This document shows positions 28,549 to 38,019 of a stretch of DNA of 64,000 bases, piece after piece; within the stretch, counting starts at the first letter, position 1, and every line of letters begins with the position of its first letter. The stretch covers positions 72,568-136,567 of the forward strand of contig NZ_JAQVKP010000005.1 in NCBI RefSeq assembly GCF_028694605.1, read 5' to 3'. The stretch comes from Sulfurimonas sp. (lineage in GTDB: Bacteria; Campylobacterota; Campylobacteria; Campylobacterales; Sulfurimonadaceae). The notes beneath the pieces are model-generated. The model did no database searches and was not told where the DNA came from. It saw nothing but the letters and a program-made list of their open reading frames with translations. The translations under genes and the position numbers were made by a program.

Positions 28549-29396
28549 AGCGTTATCTGTGTTCCGACACCTGCGGATGTGAAAAGCTCCAACAGCATGG
28601 AGTGTTCTATCCTGCCGTCAATGATATGTGCTTTATGAACTCCGCCCTCAATGGCTTCAAGACACGCATCCACCTTTGGCACCATACCACCGTGAATAGT
28701 GCCGTCCGCTTTGAGTGCTTCTATCTCGGCTTTTGTAAGCGTGCTGAAAAGTTCTTTGTTGTTGTTTAGTACGCCTGCCGTGTCTGTTAAAAAGATGATT
28801 TTGTTAGCACCGATAGCTTTTGCGACATAAGAAGCGCACAAGTCTGCATTTATATTAAACCCCGGGTGTCCAAGCTCGCTCCCTGCGGCGATAGGAGCGA
28901 TAACAGGGATAAACTTCTCTGCGATAAGATTTTCAATCACCTCTGCTTTAACATTTGTTATGTTGCCCGTAAGTCCCCATTTTGCGAAATCTTTTGATTT
29001 TGCGGAGATGAAGTGTGCATCTTTTCCGCTGATACCTATGGCTTTTGCACCGTGAGAGTTAAGAAGAGAAGCTATCTCTTTATTTATCTCGCCGCTAAGT
29101 ACCATTTCCACGATACGCATAACCTCTTTTGAAGTTACACGTTGTCCGTCGATAAATTTTGTATCGATTTTGAGTGCATCAAGCATCTCGTTTATCTGCC
29201 TGCCGCCGCCATGCACGATAACGGGTTTAATTCCGACCAGATACATCAGTAAAATATCCTCTGCGAACTTCTCTTTGAGCTGCGGCGTCTCTTGCGCCGA
29301 ACCGCCGTACTTTATGACGATAGTCTCTCCCTGAAACTCTTTTATAAACGGTAAAGCCTCAAGAAGTGTTTGAACTGTTTCAATCTTTTTTTGCAT
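28545..29396 (-). CDS. argB: Acetylglutamate kinase
   Basis: 283 residues from the ATG at 29396, chosen because AGGGG lies 6-10 bases before it; an upstream in-frame ATG at 29414 would overlap lpxK further and has no such site. Seen: the kinase phosphate loop KYGGSAQETP, the VHGGGRQINEMLDAL motif near 66-80, and the C-terminal GGMVPKVDACLEAIEGGV with the ATP-site Lys. It phosphorylates N-acetylglutamate in arginine synthesis. It overlaps lpxK by 17 bases, and its stop overlaps the convergent oxidoreductase. Confidence 0.96.
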   Translation of the reverse strand: MQKKIETVQTLLEALPFIKEFQGETIVIKYGGSAQETPQLKEKFAEDILLMYLVGIKPVIVHGGGRQINEMLDALKIDTKFIDGQRVTSKEVMRIVEMVLSGEINKEIASLLNSHGAKAIGISGKDAHFISAKSKDFAKWGLTGNITNVKAEVIENLIAEKFIPVIAPIAAGSELGHPGFNINADLCASYVAKAIGANKIIFLTDTAGVLNNNKELFSTLTKAEIEALKADGTIHGGMVPKVDACLEAIEGGVHKAHIIDGRIEHSMLLELFTSAGVGTQITL

Positions 29397-30300
29397 ATTT
29401 TCCCCTGTAATCATCTATAATTTTAAAAATATCTTCACGCACCTGCACATCCAAGTCAAGCAGCGAGAGCGGCAAACCAAACTGTTCCAACTTTACAAAA
29501 TCTTTGTAAGTTACCAAAATAGTGTCCGAACTATCTCTTTGCAAAATCTCCAAAGCCTCCTCTTCAAGGAAAACATGATGGTCTTCAAAGTAGTTTTTAC
29601 TCACTACTTCGGGCAGATACGCATCAAGCCGCTGCGGTCTTGCAATGGCAGTTAAAAGCGACATTTTATCACTTTTATTTTGAAGTGTAACTACTCTTTT
29701 AAAATCAACTCCCTCTTTTAGCGTAACAACCTCTTTTGTACTCCAAAGCCTCTCTCTAAATGGTCCTGATGGCAAACAAAAGGAGTTTTTACTCACTACT
29801 TCTATAATAAAGTCAAGCTTTTTTATATCATGTTTAGAGTAGGCATCATCCAAAAAGATGATTTTTGCGCCCATCTCTTTTGCTCTTTTTATACCATCTT
29901 TTCTATCTTCACTAACTATCACAACCGCATTTGGGAGTTTGCGTGCGTAAATCATCGCCTCATCTCCGCTTATAGCAACATCGCAAAGGATTTTGCCTCT
30001 ATCGCTAACTGCAAAAAGCCCTTTACTCTCTCGTCCGTAACCTCGCAATACAACCGCCGCATCTTCATAGCGTAAAGCAAGAGCGGTCACAAGCGGAGTT
30101 TTGCCGCTTCCGCCGACTGTGAGATTTCCGACACCGACAACTGCGATGCCAAAATCCTCCGCCCTTTTGCTTTTAAAACGTAAAAACATCACAAAACAGT
30201 AAAACAGACTCAGCGGTAAAAGGAGAAACGAGACGATTTTTTGGAAGAAATTTGGGTTGTAGAAGTACTCCTCAACCCAAAAGATAAGCTTTTTTTTCAA
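29380..30300 (-). CDS. lpxK: Tetraacyldisaccharide 4'-kinase
   Basis: 306 residues. It phosphorylates the lipid A precursor at the 4' position at the inner membrane. An N-terminal membrane helix (about 20-40, IVSFLLLPLSLFYCFVMFL) precedes the Walker A motif VGVGNLTVGGSGKTPLV near 56-72. The conserved RGYGRESKGL (near 86) and IFLDDAYSKHDIKKLD (near 149) follow. It ends close to argB. The upstream aminotransferase is 3 bases away, so this is a small surface and arginine operon. Confidence 0.96.
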   Translation of the reverse strand: MKKKLIFWVEEYFYNPNFFQKIVSFLLLPLSLFYCFVMFLRFKSKRAEDFGIAVVGVGNLTVGGSGKTPLVTALALRYEDAAVVLRGYGRESKGLFAVSDRGKILCDVAISGDEAMIYARKLPNAVVIVSEDRKDGIKRAKEMGAKIIFLDDAYSKHDIKKLDFIIEVVSKNSFCLPSGPFRERLWSTKEVVTLKEGVDFKRVVTLQNKSDKMSLLTAIARPQRLDAYLPEVVSKNYFEDHHVFLEEEALEILQRDSSDTILVTYKDFVKLEQFGLPLSLLDLDVQVREDIFKIIDDYRGKYAKKD

Positions 30301-30303
30301 ACA

Positions 30304-31422
30304 CTATACTCTTGTTGCAGCAACTGCTTTGACTTTATCGATAACATACTGCACCTCTTTATTTTGCATACTCGCATAGATAGGCAGAGACATCACCTGC
30401 TGGTATGTGGTAAGTGCTATGGGAAAGTTGTTTACCTTTAAGAGATACTTATGCTTGTAGTATGACAAAAAGTGAAGCGGGATGTAATGAAGACCGACTT
30501 CAACGCCATGCTTTTTAAGCTCCAACGCAAAAGAGTCTCTGTTTTTATCAACTTTGATAATATAAAGAGAGTACGGATGCTCCGCATTTGTCTTTGGTAT
30601 GGAGATGTGGTTTACTCCATCAAGTGCTTTGTTGTACATCTGCGCTATCTCTTGAATCCTCTCAAGATTTGCATCCTGTTCTCCGACTTTTGCCCGAATA
30701 TAGGCAGCATCCAACTGGCTCATAGAGTAGTCAAAACCGATGTCTGTTACATCATAAACATACTCCAAAGAGTCCTCATCACGCACCATTGCATGGGAGC
30801 TTAAAAGTCTTGCTCTTGTGATAATCTCCTCAGAGTTGCTCACAAGCATGCCGCCGTTGCAGACATCTTTTTTAAGGTGTGAAGAGAAGTTGAAACAGGT
30901 AATATCCGCACCCGTGGAGCCTATTTTTTTGCCTTTATATGTTGCACCAAGAGCCTCACTTGCATCTTCTACGATTTTAACATCATAGATGGTTGCCATA
31001 GCGTAAAGCCTGCTCAAATCGGCACATAAACCCGCCACATGAGTAATGATAACAGCTTTTAGTTTTTTAGCTTTGTTATCTTCAAGATAGGCTTCTAGTT
31101 TATCAAGGTTGATATTGTAGGTTTGCGCATCAATGTCGATAAAAACAGGTTCCGCATCAAAATGGCGTACAACTTCCGGCACGCTTGGGTGTGCATTTAC
31201 AGAGCAGACAACCTTATCGCCTCGTTTAAGGTCAAGTGCCAACATAGCCAAATGAAGCGCTGCCGTTCCATGTGATGTTGCGAGTGCATACTTGGCATCC
31301 ACGTAAGAGGCAAACTCCTCTTCAAGCTCTTTTACCTGATCGATATCCTCGCCGTCTAAAACATCACTCACATTGGAGTGCGCCTCTCTACTGCTCTCAT
31401 ACTTACAAAATGCAACTTTCAT
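30304..31422 (-). CDS. DegT/DnrJ/EryC1/StrS family aminotransferase
   Basis: 372 residues, PLP-dependent sugar-aminotransferase fold. SHGTAALHLAMLAL near 50 binds PLP phosphate, VEDASEALGA near 151 holds the Asp and Ser that stack on PLP, and CFNFSSHLKKDVCNGGMLVS near 176 carries the Schiff-base lysine (Lys184 or Lys185). Such enzymes make amino sugars for surface glycans such as pseudaminic, bacillosamine-type or lipid A-like sugars. The substrate cannot be deduced. It lies between nadE and lpxK on one strand, so a surface-glycan role is plausible. Confidence 0.82.
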   Translation of the reverse strand: MKVAFCKYESSREAHSNVSDVLDGEDIDQVKELEEEFASYVDAKYALATSHGTAALHLAMLALDLKRGDKVVCSVNAHPSVPEVVRHFDAEPVFIDIDAQTYNINLDKLEAYLEDNKAKKLKAVIITHVAGLCADLSRLYAMATIYDVKIVEDASEALGATYKGKKIGSTGADITCFNFSSHLKKDVCNGGMLVSNSEEIITRARLLSSHAMVRDEDSLEYVYDVTDIGFDYSMSQLDAAYIRAKVGEQDANLERIQEIAQMYNKALDGVNHISIPKTNAEHPYSLYIIKVDKNRDSFALELKKHGVEVGLHYIPLHFLSYYKHKYLLKVNNFPIALTTYQQVMSLPIYASMQNKEVQYVIDKVKAVAATRV

Positions 31423-31431
31423 CTCTTCTCC

Positions 31432-32244
31432 TTATAGTCTGATATCTCGCGGGTAGTTAAAATCATGGTTTATCGTTCGAGAGGTAAGTTTTGCGATAAG
31501 CGGCATCTTTCTCTTAAACTGGTTGCGGTAAATCCGCTCCATTATCATCTCAAGCATCTCTTTACTATGCCCTTGTGCGATAATCTCATCTTTACTTAGC
31601 CGCTCTTCCACATAGAGCTTAAGTACCGCATCCAACTCGGCATAACTGTAACCAAGGTCTGCTTCATCACTCTGCCCATGCCATAAATCGGCAGATGGAG
31701 CTTTATGGATAATCGCCTCCGTCACGCCCAAATACTCCGCTAGTTCATACACTTCACTCTTATACAAATCACCTATAGGGTTAAGCGCACTTGCCAAATC
31801 GCCATAAAGCGTACCATATCCAAGCATCAGCTCGCTTTTGTTGCTTGTACCCAAGACCAAAGCTCTCTCTTTTGCCGAAATGTCAAAGACGGTCGCCATT
31901 CTGAGGCGTGCAGAGAGATTGCCACGTCTGAGGTTGTCCATATCGTGGTTTTGCTCTTCATAGGCTTTAAGCATCCCCTCAATCGAAGCAGTAACACTGC
32001 GCAGCCCAAACTTAGAGCAGAGCTCCTTTGCATCATCAAGAGAACTTTGTGAAGAGTAGTGCGAGGGCATCATAACGCAAAGCAGTCTCTCCCCAAAAAC
32101 TCTCTGTGCCAGAAGCGCAACAACAGCAGAATCAATTCCGCCGCTAAGACCCAAAACAACATTTTGGATACCCGTCTTACGAACCTCATCATCTAAAAAA
32201 CAGCAAAGATGTTCTGTTATAAGTTCGTATTTGCGCATCATCAA
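31432..32244 (-). CDS. nadE: NAD+ synthase
   Basis: 270 residues, ammonia-dependent type without a glutaminase domain. P-loop LGLSGGIDSAVVALLA near 33-48 and LGTSNKSELMLGYGTLYGD near 132-150 are intact. It converts nicotinate adenine dinucleotide to NAD+ in the last step of the pathway. The C-terminal KRKMPLIAKLTSRTINHDF fits the family. It is 10 bases from the aminotransferase, likely in one operon with lpxK and argB. Confidence 0.96.
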   Translation of the reverse strand: MMMRKYELITEHLCCFLDDEVRKTGIQNVVLGLSGGIDSAVVALLAQRVFGERLLCVMMPSHYSSQSSLDDAKELCSKFGLRSVTASIEGMLKAYEEQNHDMDNLRRGNLSARLRMATVFDISAKERALVLGTSNKSELMLGYGTLYGDLASALNPIGDLYKSEVYELAEYLGVTEAIIHKAPSADLWHGQSDEADLGYSYAELDAVLKLYVEERLSKDEIIAQGHSKEMLEMIMERIYRNQFKRKMPLIAKLTSRTINHDFNYPRDIRL

Positions 32245-32296
32245 CCTTTGGTAAACTTTAAAGAAAATTATTATATCGAATTTTGGTAACCGATGT

Positions 32297-32302
32297 TATA
32301 AT
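32297..32302 (+). promoter_or_regulatory. Candidate -10 box of the metallo-hydrolase gene
   Basis: TATAAT lies 20 bases before the ATG, leaving a short leader with AAAAAGAGC as ribosome binding site. It is in the divergent gap with nadE. Confidence 0.45.
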
Positions 32303-32322
32303 TTCGCAAAAAAGAGCAACTT

Positions 32323-32916
32323 ATGCAAGTCAAAGCAAGACCGATGGGCGATTATCAGACAAACTGCTATATCGTAAGCGTGGATGGAAAAGATTTTATT
32401 ATAGACCCTGGGATGGGGGCAACAAAATGGGTAATGCAAAATGTGACAAACCCCGTTGTCATCTTCAACACTCATGGGCATTTTGACCATGTTTGGAGCA
32501 ACGCCGAGTTACAAGAGAAGCTAAAAATTCCGCTATACACCCCAAAAGAGGATGTCATGCTGCTTCAAGAGAGTTCTTGGATGCCGGATTTGCCGCCCTC
32601 TTATCCCGATGTTGAAGTAGAAGCAAATCAAGAGTTTGATTTTGATGGAGTGAAAGTAAAATTTTTACATTTTCCCGGACATACTCCCGGATGTTCTATG
32701 ATAGAGATAGGAGATGCACTCTTTAGCGGTGACTTTATCTTTGAGCGTTCTATCGGGCGTACGGACTTTCCCTACTCATCCCCAAAAGAGATGAAAGAGT
32801 CGCTAAGAAGATTTAAAGAGATACCTTATGACAAGACCATCTATCCGGGACACGGTGGCACAACCACCATCAAACAAGAGCAGCAATACAGCGACTACTG
32901 GATAGCAAACCTTTAA
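32323..32916 (+). CDS. MBL fold metallo-hydrolase (glyoxalase II-like)
   Basis: 197 residues. Metallo-beta-lactamase fold with the zinc motif NTHGHFDHVW near 47 and the following FLHFPGHTPGCSM (near 116), SGDFIFERSIGR (near 143) and YPGHGGTT (near 175). All metal ligands of two-zinc hydrolases are there. It resembles YcbL-type proteins, which hydrolyse thioesters such as S-lactoylglutathione, but the native substrate is unclear. Its 3' end overlaps the convergent thioesterase gene by 4 bases. Confidence 0.85.
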   Translation: MQVKARPMGDYQTNCYIVSVDGKDFIIDPGMGATKWVMQNVTNPVVIFNTHGHFDHVWSNAELQEKLKIPLYTPKEDVMLLQESSWMPDLPPSYPDVEVEANQEFDFDGVKVKFLHFPGHTPGCSMIEIGDALFSGDFIFERSIGRTDFPYSSPKEMKESLRRFKEIPYDKTIYPGHGGTTTIKQEQQYSDYWIANL

Positions 32917-33398
32917 CCTTCGTCGCTCTCTTCAGCGCTGAGCTTGAGTTTAAGAACATGTCGCTCTGTCACGACTGTTTTAAACTCACCTTCAAAAACC
33001 TTGATATCAAGCACATTTGCCGTTACATGAACATTTCTTTTTCTTCCCTCTTTATGGCGCACTTTTGCAGTAAAATTAACGATATCTCCAAATTTTACAG
33101 GCGATAAAAACTGACAATCACTAGCCACCAAAACAACATTTCTCTCGTTTACCGCCGCCATTGCAGCAAAATCAGCCGCACTAAAGATAAATCCGCCATG
33201 AATCAATCCCATCGAGTCGGCAATCATCTCTTGTGTTGTTACAAGCTTGAGATTGACATAGCCTTGTTCTAATTTTTCTATCTCACCGCATAAATCCCTA
33301 TTTATACGCTCATGTGTTGTAAGGAGTACTTCATCTTTATTCTTGTACTCATTAATCTCCAAATCATCATCTTCCATCTCTTGTCGTGCTTGGTTCAT
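32913..33398 (-). CDS. PaaI-like hotdog-fold thioesterase
   Basis: 161 residues. The central hotdog helix [18 protein letters not shown] near 68-85 with an Asp/Ala pair, the downstream [22 protein letters not shown], and an HVTANVLD strand are typical of PaaI/YbgC-type acyl-CoA thioesterases. The first ~35 residues are acidic and unique. A role in hydrolysing acyl or aromatic-acyl CoA is inferred. It overlaps cmoB by 4 bases and is transcribed with it. Confidence 0.78.
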   Translation of the reverse strand: MNQARQEMEDDDLEINEYKNKDEVLLTTHERINRDLCGEIEKLEQGYVNLKLVTTQEMIADSMGLIHGGFIFSAADFAAMAAVNERNVVLVASDCQFLSPVKFGDIVNFTAKVRHKEGRKRNVHVTANVLDIKVFEGEFKTVVTERHVLKLKLSAEESDEG

Positions 33399-34294
33399 TT
33401 TTTCTCCTTTTTTGCTCTTACATAGACTCTAGCGGGTGCAGGGTAGCCTTCAACCGTTTTACTACTGTCCTCTTTATCTAAAAAATCCTCCAAAGACTGC
33501 CCCTCTATCCATGAAGTCTTTCTCTGCTCGCTTGCATCGGTCTTAGAGGTTTCTAAAACCTCAAAACTATCAAATCCGGCACGCAAACACCAGTTTTTAA
33601 GAGCATTGACAGTAGGCACAAAATAGATATTTGGTATCTTTGAGTAAGAGGATGCAGGGGTTAAACACATCTCATCCTCTCCCTCAATATAAAAAGTATC
33701 TAAAAAGAGTTCGCCCTCTTTATCAAGCCCTTTATAGAGAGATTTTAACATCGCCACAGGGTCGCTTCTATGGTAGAGAACTCCCAAACAAAAGATTGTG
33801 TCAAACTTCTGCTCGTAAAACTCCACATGTTCCACACCCAAAAGCTCATAAACGATATCGCTCTTTACAAAATGGTTGATAAAATCAAATTGCGTCTTAA
33901 AGAGCGGCGATGGGTCAAAACCAACTAACAGCTTCGGCGCATCTTCTTGCATCCTAAAGAGATAATACCCGTTGTTACACCCTATATCGGCAACTCTCTT
34001 ATCTTTTAAATCAAAATGTTTTCTCAAAAGATTGTATTTTACAAAGCTTTGCCACTCTGAGTCTATATATGTGTCAAAAAGCCCAAACGGTCCTTTGCGC
34101 CAAGGCATCATAAGTCTTGCCGTCTCCTCTATGTTTGCGACGGCTTCGCCTTTAACGGTAACCGCATCATTTAACTCAACTTCCCATGAACCATCGGGCA
34201 GATTTGCCAAAGCTTCTCTTAAAGGAGCAATATTTTTCCACTCCATCCACTTTGCACGCTCTTTTCTCAACTCTTCTATATTCATTTTAATCAC
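33395..34294 (-). CDS. cmoB: tRNA U34 carboxymethyltransferase
   Basis: 299 residues. SAM-dependent fold with motif [15 protein letters not shown] near 101-115 and [21 protein letters not shown] near 173-193, typical of CmoB, which uses carboxy-SAM to convert ho5U34 to cmo5U34 in tRNAs. The N-terminal [14 protein letters not shown] fits. No cmoA is in the window, so its carboxy-SAM source must be elsewhere. The gene is divergent from the cation exporter. Confidence 0.93.
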   Translation of the reverse strand: MIKMNIEELRKERAKWMEWKNIAPLREALANLPDGSWEVELNDAVTVKGEAVANIEETARLMMPWRKGPFGLFDTYIDSEWQSFVKYNLLRKHFDLKDKRVADIGCNNGYYLFRMQEDAPKLLVGFDPSPLFKTQFDFINHFVKSDIVYELLGVEHVEFYEQKFDTIFCLGVLYHRSDPVAMLKSLYKGLDKEGELFLDTFYIEGEDEMCLTPASSYSKIPNIYFVPTVNALKNWCLRAGFDSFEVLETSKTDASEQRKTSWIEGQSLEDFLDKEDSSKTVEGYPAPARVYVRAKKEKK

Positions 34295-34313
34295 TGTGAT
34301 ATCTTAAATTTAT

Positions 34314-34319
34314 TATAAT
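34314..34319 (+). promoter_or_regulatory. Candidate -10 box of the cation exporter gene
   Basis: TATAAT at 34314-34319; the expected start of transcription is about 34326, inside a small dyad, and an AAGGAG ribosome binding site follows at 34337-34342 before the ATG at 34348. Confidence 0.5.
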
Positions 34320-34322
34320 TGT

Positions 34323-34334
34323 ACCTTAAAAGGT
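34323..34334. promoter_or_regulatory. Dyad ACCTT-AA-AAGGT across the likely transcription start
   Basis: Five-base inverted arms separated by two bases lie between the -10 box and the ribosome binding site of the cation exporter. The placement would suit a repressor operator, as expected for a metal efflux gene, but the arms are short and chance is possible. Confidence 0.3.
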
Positions 34335-34347
34335 GCAAGGAGCATAA

Positions 34348-35241
34348 ATGAGAATAGAAAAAAAGGCAACAGTAGTATCTACATCTGTAGCAACACTTCT
34401 TATGATAATAAAGATGGCGGTGGGGATACTCAGCGGTTCTATCGCCGTTTTGGCATCTGCTATCGACTCTTTGCTTGACTTGACAGTCTCTTTATTTAAC
34501 TACTTTGCCCTGCACAACGCAGAAAAAGACCCTGACGATAATTTCAACTATGGACGCAGCAAGATAGAACCCCTTGCAGCGGTTATTGAGGGAACTGTTA
34601 TCTCACTCTCTGCTCTTTTTATCCTCTATGAAGCACTTGTAAAAATTGCGCATCCGCGAGAGATGGAATATATGGAGACAAGTATTGCCGTGATGGTTGT
34701 CTCTATCATCATCACCTCTTTTCTTGTACTTTTTTTAAACAGAGTAGCAAAAAAAACGGGCAATATGGTCATCAAAGCAGACGCTCTGCATTATAAAACA
34801 GATATTATCTCAAATGGCGCCGTGCTTTTGGCTCTTGGGCTTGTCACTATAAGCGGGGAGCAGCTTTTTGACCCTATTCTTGGTGTCGGTATCGGTATCT
34901 ATATGATTTACTCGGCTATGCCCATCATCAAAGAGGGGATTCTTATGCTGCTTGATGCGGCACTTCCCGAAGAAGAGATAGAAAACATCAAAACTATTTT
35001 GCAAAGCGACAAAGCAGTGACCAATTTCCATCACCTTCGCACAAGAGAGTCAGGCTCGCATGTTTTTATCTCTGTGCATCTAGTCTATAACATAAGCATA
35101 TCACTTTATGATGCCCATCTTGTTGCAGACAAACTAGAACTTAAAATCAAAGAGCATTTTAAAGAGAAAAAAGCCCATGTTCTTATGCACATGGATCCTT
35201 ATGATGATTCAGAGATTAACGATGCAGAAGATATTTACTAG
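34348..35241 (+). CDS. Cation diffusion facilitator family transporter
   Basis: 297 residues. Membrane helices near 12-30, 38-58, 80-100, 113-132, 150-170 and 178-195. The family metal site is visible as AIDSLLDLTVS in TM2 and ADALHYKTDI in TM5 (the HxxxD of zinc/iron CDFs). The C-terminal cytosolic domain (from about 210) has the conserved HLRTRESG motif. CDF proteins export Zn2+, Fe2+, Co2+ or similar ions by H+ antiport; the SLLDLT/HYKTD combination is the FieF-like arrangement. It is transcribed alone, with its own promoter. Confidence 0.92.
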   Translation: MRIEKKATVVSTSVATLLMIIKMAVGILSGSIAVLASAIDSLLDLTVSLFNYFALHNAEKDPDDNFNYGRSKIEPLAAVIEGTVISLSALFILYEALVKIAHPREMEYMETSIAVMVVSIIITSFLVLFLNRVAKKTGNMVIKADALHYKTDIISNGAVLLALGLVTISGEQLFDPILGVGIGIYMIYSAMPIIKEGILMLLDAALPEEEIENIKTILQSDKAVTNFHHLRTRESGSHVFISVHLVYNISISLYDAHLVADKLELKIKEHFKEKKAHVLMHMDPYDDSEINDAEDIY

Positions 35242-35243
35242 AT

Positions 35244-36812
35244 TTATCTAGCAAACTCAACTGCTCTGCTCTCACGGATAACGTTTACTTTTATATCGCC
35301 CGGGTACTGCACTTTCTCTTCTATCTCTTTTGCTATCTCTTTTGCCAGAAGAACCGACTCATCATCATTTACCAGTGAAGCATTGACGATAACTCTTACC
35401 TCTCGCCCGGCATTGATGGCATAGGCTTGTTTTACTCCTGTATGTTCAGAAGCTATCTCCTCTATGGCAGTCACTCTTTTTAAGAAACTCTCAAGCACTT
35501 CTCGCCTAGCACCCGGTCTTGCCGCCGAGAGTGCATCTGCCGCACAAACCGCACCACACTCGATGGAGTTTATCTCCTCATGTCCATGATGTGCATAAAT
35601 CGCATTTATAACTATACTATGCTCATTATAACGATTGCAAATCTGCGCTCCCAAATCGACATGGTTACCCTCATGTTCATGAGTGAGTGCTTTGCCTATG
35701 TCATGAAGAAGCCCTGCTCTTTTTGCAAGTCTGATATCTCCACCCATTTCAGCAGCCATCATACCTGCCAAATGTGCAACTTCAAGCGTATGTACAAGGG
35801 CATTTTGTCCATAACTTGCGCGGTATCTAAGCTTTCCGACAAGTTTGACAAGTTCAGGATGCATCACTCCGACATCAAGATCTACAACTATCTCTTCCCC
35901 CTCGCTTAGCGTCTCTGCTTCAAACTCATCACAAACTTTACTGTAAATCTCTTCGATGCGCGCAGGTTGAATACGCCCGTCTTGGATAAGAAGTTCCAAT
36001 GTTTTTGTAGCAATAGCACGGCGATAGAGGTTAAAACTGCTCACCAAAATCGCATTTGGAGTATCGTCTATGATGATGTCCACACCCAAAAGTGTCTCAA
36101 GCGTTTTGATATTACGTCCCTCTTTTCCGATGATACGCCCTTTAAGCTCATCATCGGAGAGGTAAACAAGATTTGTCAAACGCTCTGCTGCAAACTCTCC
36201 CGCAAAACGGCTAGTCGCTTGCGCCAAAATGTAGTTTGCTCTTCTTTTAGCCTCTTCTCTTGCCTGATTTTCATAACGCCTTACAACATGCGCTATCTCT
36301 GCACGAGACTTCTCTTCTACTTTTTGCAAAAGAAGTATCTTTGCCTCCTCTTGTGTCATTCCTGCACAATGCCCAACCGCACTAAGCGCCTCATCTATCT
36401 TCTCTTCGTATCTTTTTTTTAGTAAACCCAGAGATTTTTCATTTCTTTTTAAATCAACTTGTCTTGCTTTTAAAGTAGCGACTTCATCTTGAAGCCGTCT
36501 CTCTTCATTTTGTTTATAACGTTTAAAAGTTTGCTCTTTTTTTGCAACATCATCTTCTCTTTGCACAAGATCAGCTTTGGCTCTCTCTTTTGCATTTTCA
36601 TACAACTTTGTAGCCTCTAACTCTATCTCTTGAGATTTTACGTTTGCTTTATAAAGAAGCAATTGCGCTTCATTTTCTATCGCACTTGCCTGAGCTTTTG
36701 CTTTTTCGACATATATATCAAAATTCGCACTCGTTATTTTTTTAGAAATCAAAAAACCCACAAGCCCGCTAACAGAGGCAATTGAGCCTCCAATTAGTAT
36801 CTCGTTTAGCAC
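35244..36812 (-). CDS. rny: Ribonuclease Y
   Basis: 522 residues. N-terminal membrane anchor (SIASVSGLVGFLI), a long charged coiled coil (about 25-180), a KH domain (LKGRIIGKEGRNIKTLETLLG near 227) and an HD domain (RAGLLHDIGKALTHEHEG near 370). It is a membrane-bound endoribonuclease that starts mRNA decay. The gene's start lies inside the 3' end of the upstream formyltetrahydrofolate cyclo-ligase gene (44-base overlap), so the two are translated from one mRNA. C. jejuni has the same neighbours. Confidence 0.95.
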   Translation of the reverse strand: MLNEILIGGSIASVSGLVGFLISKKITSANFDIYVEKAKAQASAIENEAQLLLYKANVKSQEIELEATKLYENAKERAKADLVQREDDVAKKEQTFKRYKQNEERRLQDEVATLKARQVDLKRNEKSLGLLKKRYEEKIDEALSAVGHCAGMTQEEAKILLLQKVEEKSRAEIAHVVRRYENQAREEAKRRANYILAQATSRFAGEFAAERLTNLVYLSDDELKGRIIGKEGRNIKTLETLLGVDIIIDDTPNAILVSSFNLYRRAIATKTLELLIQDGRIQPARIEEIYSKVCDEFEAETLSEGEEIVVDLDVGVMHPELVKLVGKLRYRASYGQNALVHTLEVAHLAGMMAAEMGGDIRLAKRAGLLHDIGKALTHEHEGNHVDLGAQICNRYNEHSIVINAIYAHHGHEEINSIECGAVCAADALSAARPGARREVLESFLKRVTAIEEIASEHTGVKQAYAINAGREVRVIVNASLVNDDESVLLAKEIAKEIEEKVQYPGDIKVNVIRESRAVEFAR

Positions 36813-37380
36813 TTTTATTCCTTATTTTAGCCATATTTTGCACTTTTATATTTGGCGTAATTATCACATCACAAGTGATATCGTAACTATCACAGATGAA
36901 CTTTTTTGTATAACAAAACTCTGATTGTATAAAAATTGTATATGGTCTCTTTTTCAACTTTGCAAAGAAACGATCATACATCCCTTTTCCAAAACCAACT
37001 CTTTGTAAATTTCCGTCAACGCCAACAACAGGCACTATAGCTACATCAATTTTTTTAATATCTCTTAAACTCGCTCCCGCTTCATAAATACCAAATTTTT
37101 TTTTCTTCAGCGGTAGCCTAAATGGTACCATCTTAAAACTTTCGCCTTGCATAAACGGAACATAAATTGTATATTTTTTTCTCATTTTTTTGATTGCTTT
37201 TGCCGTATCTGCCTCAAAAGGGAGTGAAGTATAAAAAAGTATTCTTCTCTTTTTTATCTTTTTCAGCTCTTCAAAAAGCCAAAAATTAATTTTTTGATTT
37301 TTATAGAAGCGGTTATGTTTGGAGCTGTTTTTGATTTTATCAAGACATTTTTTTCTAAAAGTTGTTTTTGTAAGAGCCAT
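36769..37380 (-). CDS. 5-formyltetrahydrofolate cyclo-ligase family protein
   Basis: 203 residues. The ATP-binding C-terminal motif GVDGNLQRVGFGKGMYDRFF near 120-140 is the family signature, and PFRLP, VPFMQGESFKMVPF and an N-terminal LTKTTFRKKCLDKIK match. It converts 5-formyl-THF to 5,10-methenyl-THF. The protein is very basic (many KKKK runs) compared with typical enzymes, which is common in AT-rich epsilonproteobacteria. It is divergent from the thioredoxin lipoprotein gene. Its last 44 bases overlap the start of rny. Confidence 0.88.
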   Translation of the reverse strand: MALTKTTFRKKCLDKIKNSSKHNRFYKNQKINFWLFEELKKIKKRRILFYTSLPFEADTAKAIKKMRKKYTIYVPFMQGESFKMVPFRLPLKKKKFGIYEAGASLRDIKKIDVAIVPVVGVDGNLQRVGFGKGMYDRFFAKLKKRPYTIFIQSEFCYTKKFICDSYDITCDVIITPNIKVQNMAKIRNKSAKRDTNWRLNCLC

Positions 37381-37444
37381 CTTAAATCTTTATGGATATA
37401 ATTTTGGCTATTTTATACTAAAAATCACAAAACAAGGTCTTACA

Positions 37445-38017
37445 ATGTCAAAAAAATATATTCTTATTCTCTCCGTACTCTCCGCACTGCTTTTTCATGG
37501 GTGTTCAGATAGCAAAAAAGAGGGTAGTGATACTTCTGCAAACGCAAATCAGATGATAGCAACTACCGATTTTAAGCTAAAAAGCTTGGACGGCAAAGAG
37601 TATCTTGTCAAAAAATCAGGACAGAATTTTACGCTTGAGGGAGCAGAAAACAAAATTGTTATATTTGATATATTTGCGACATGGTGTCCGCCTTGTCGTG
37701 CTGCAGCTCAACATCTTAGCTCACTCCAAGAAAAATACAAAGAAAATCTCATCGTCATAGGTATAACAATTGAAAATAATATAGCAAATGAGAAACTAAA
37801 AGAATTCGCATCCACATACAAAGCCAACTATGTTTTAGTTAACTCCGATCAAAACAGACGCTTAAGCGATGCAATCGTCAAAGAGTTGGGTCTAGGAGAG
37901 AGATATCCTATTCCAACGATGGCAATGTACAAAAACGGGCAACTCATCAACCATTATGTCGGCGCAACAGAAGAGGAGTTTATCGAGAGTGACATCAAAA
38001 ATGCACTAGGAAAGTAG
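37445..38017 (+). CDS. TlpA/ResA-like thioredoxin-fold lipoprotein
   Basis: 190 residues from the ATG at 37445, chosen because it starts a lipoprotein signal ([20 protein letters not shown], lipobox LFHGC) and an AAGG site lies 7 bases before; in-frame ATGs upstream precede a nonsensical hydrophobic stretch. The thioredoxin domain has [17 protein letters not shown], with the CPPC of ResA/TlpA, and ends [12 protein letters not shown]. Such proteins reduce cysteines in the periplasm, for example for cytochrome c maturation. It is 2 bases from ftsY. Confidence 0.88.
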   Translation: MSKKYILILSVLSALLFHGCSDSKKEGSDTSANANQMIATTDFKLKSLDGKEYLVKKSGQNFTLEGAENKIVIFDIFATWCPPCRAAAQHLSSLQEKYKENLIVIGITIENNIANEKLKEFASTYKANYVLVNSDQNRRLSDAIVKELGLGERYPIPTMAMYKNGQLINHYVGATEEEFIESDIKNALGK

Positions 38018-38019
38018 CC

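Noticed and set aside
36769..36812. Frameshift or misassembly at the rny / 5-FCL overlap
   Set aside because: Both proteins have complete, family-typical ends across the 44-base overlap, so overlap of real genes is more likely.
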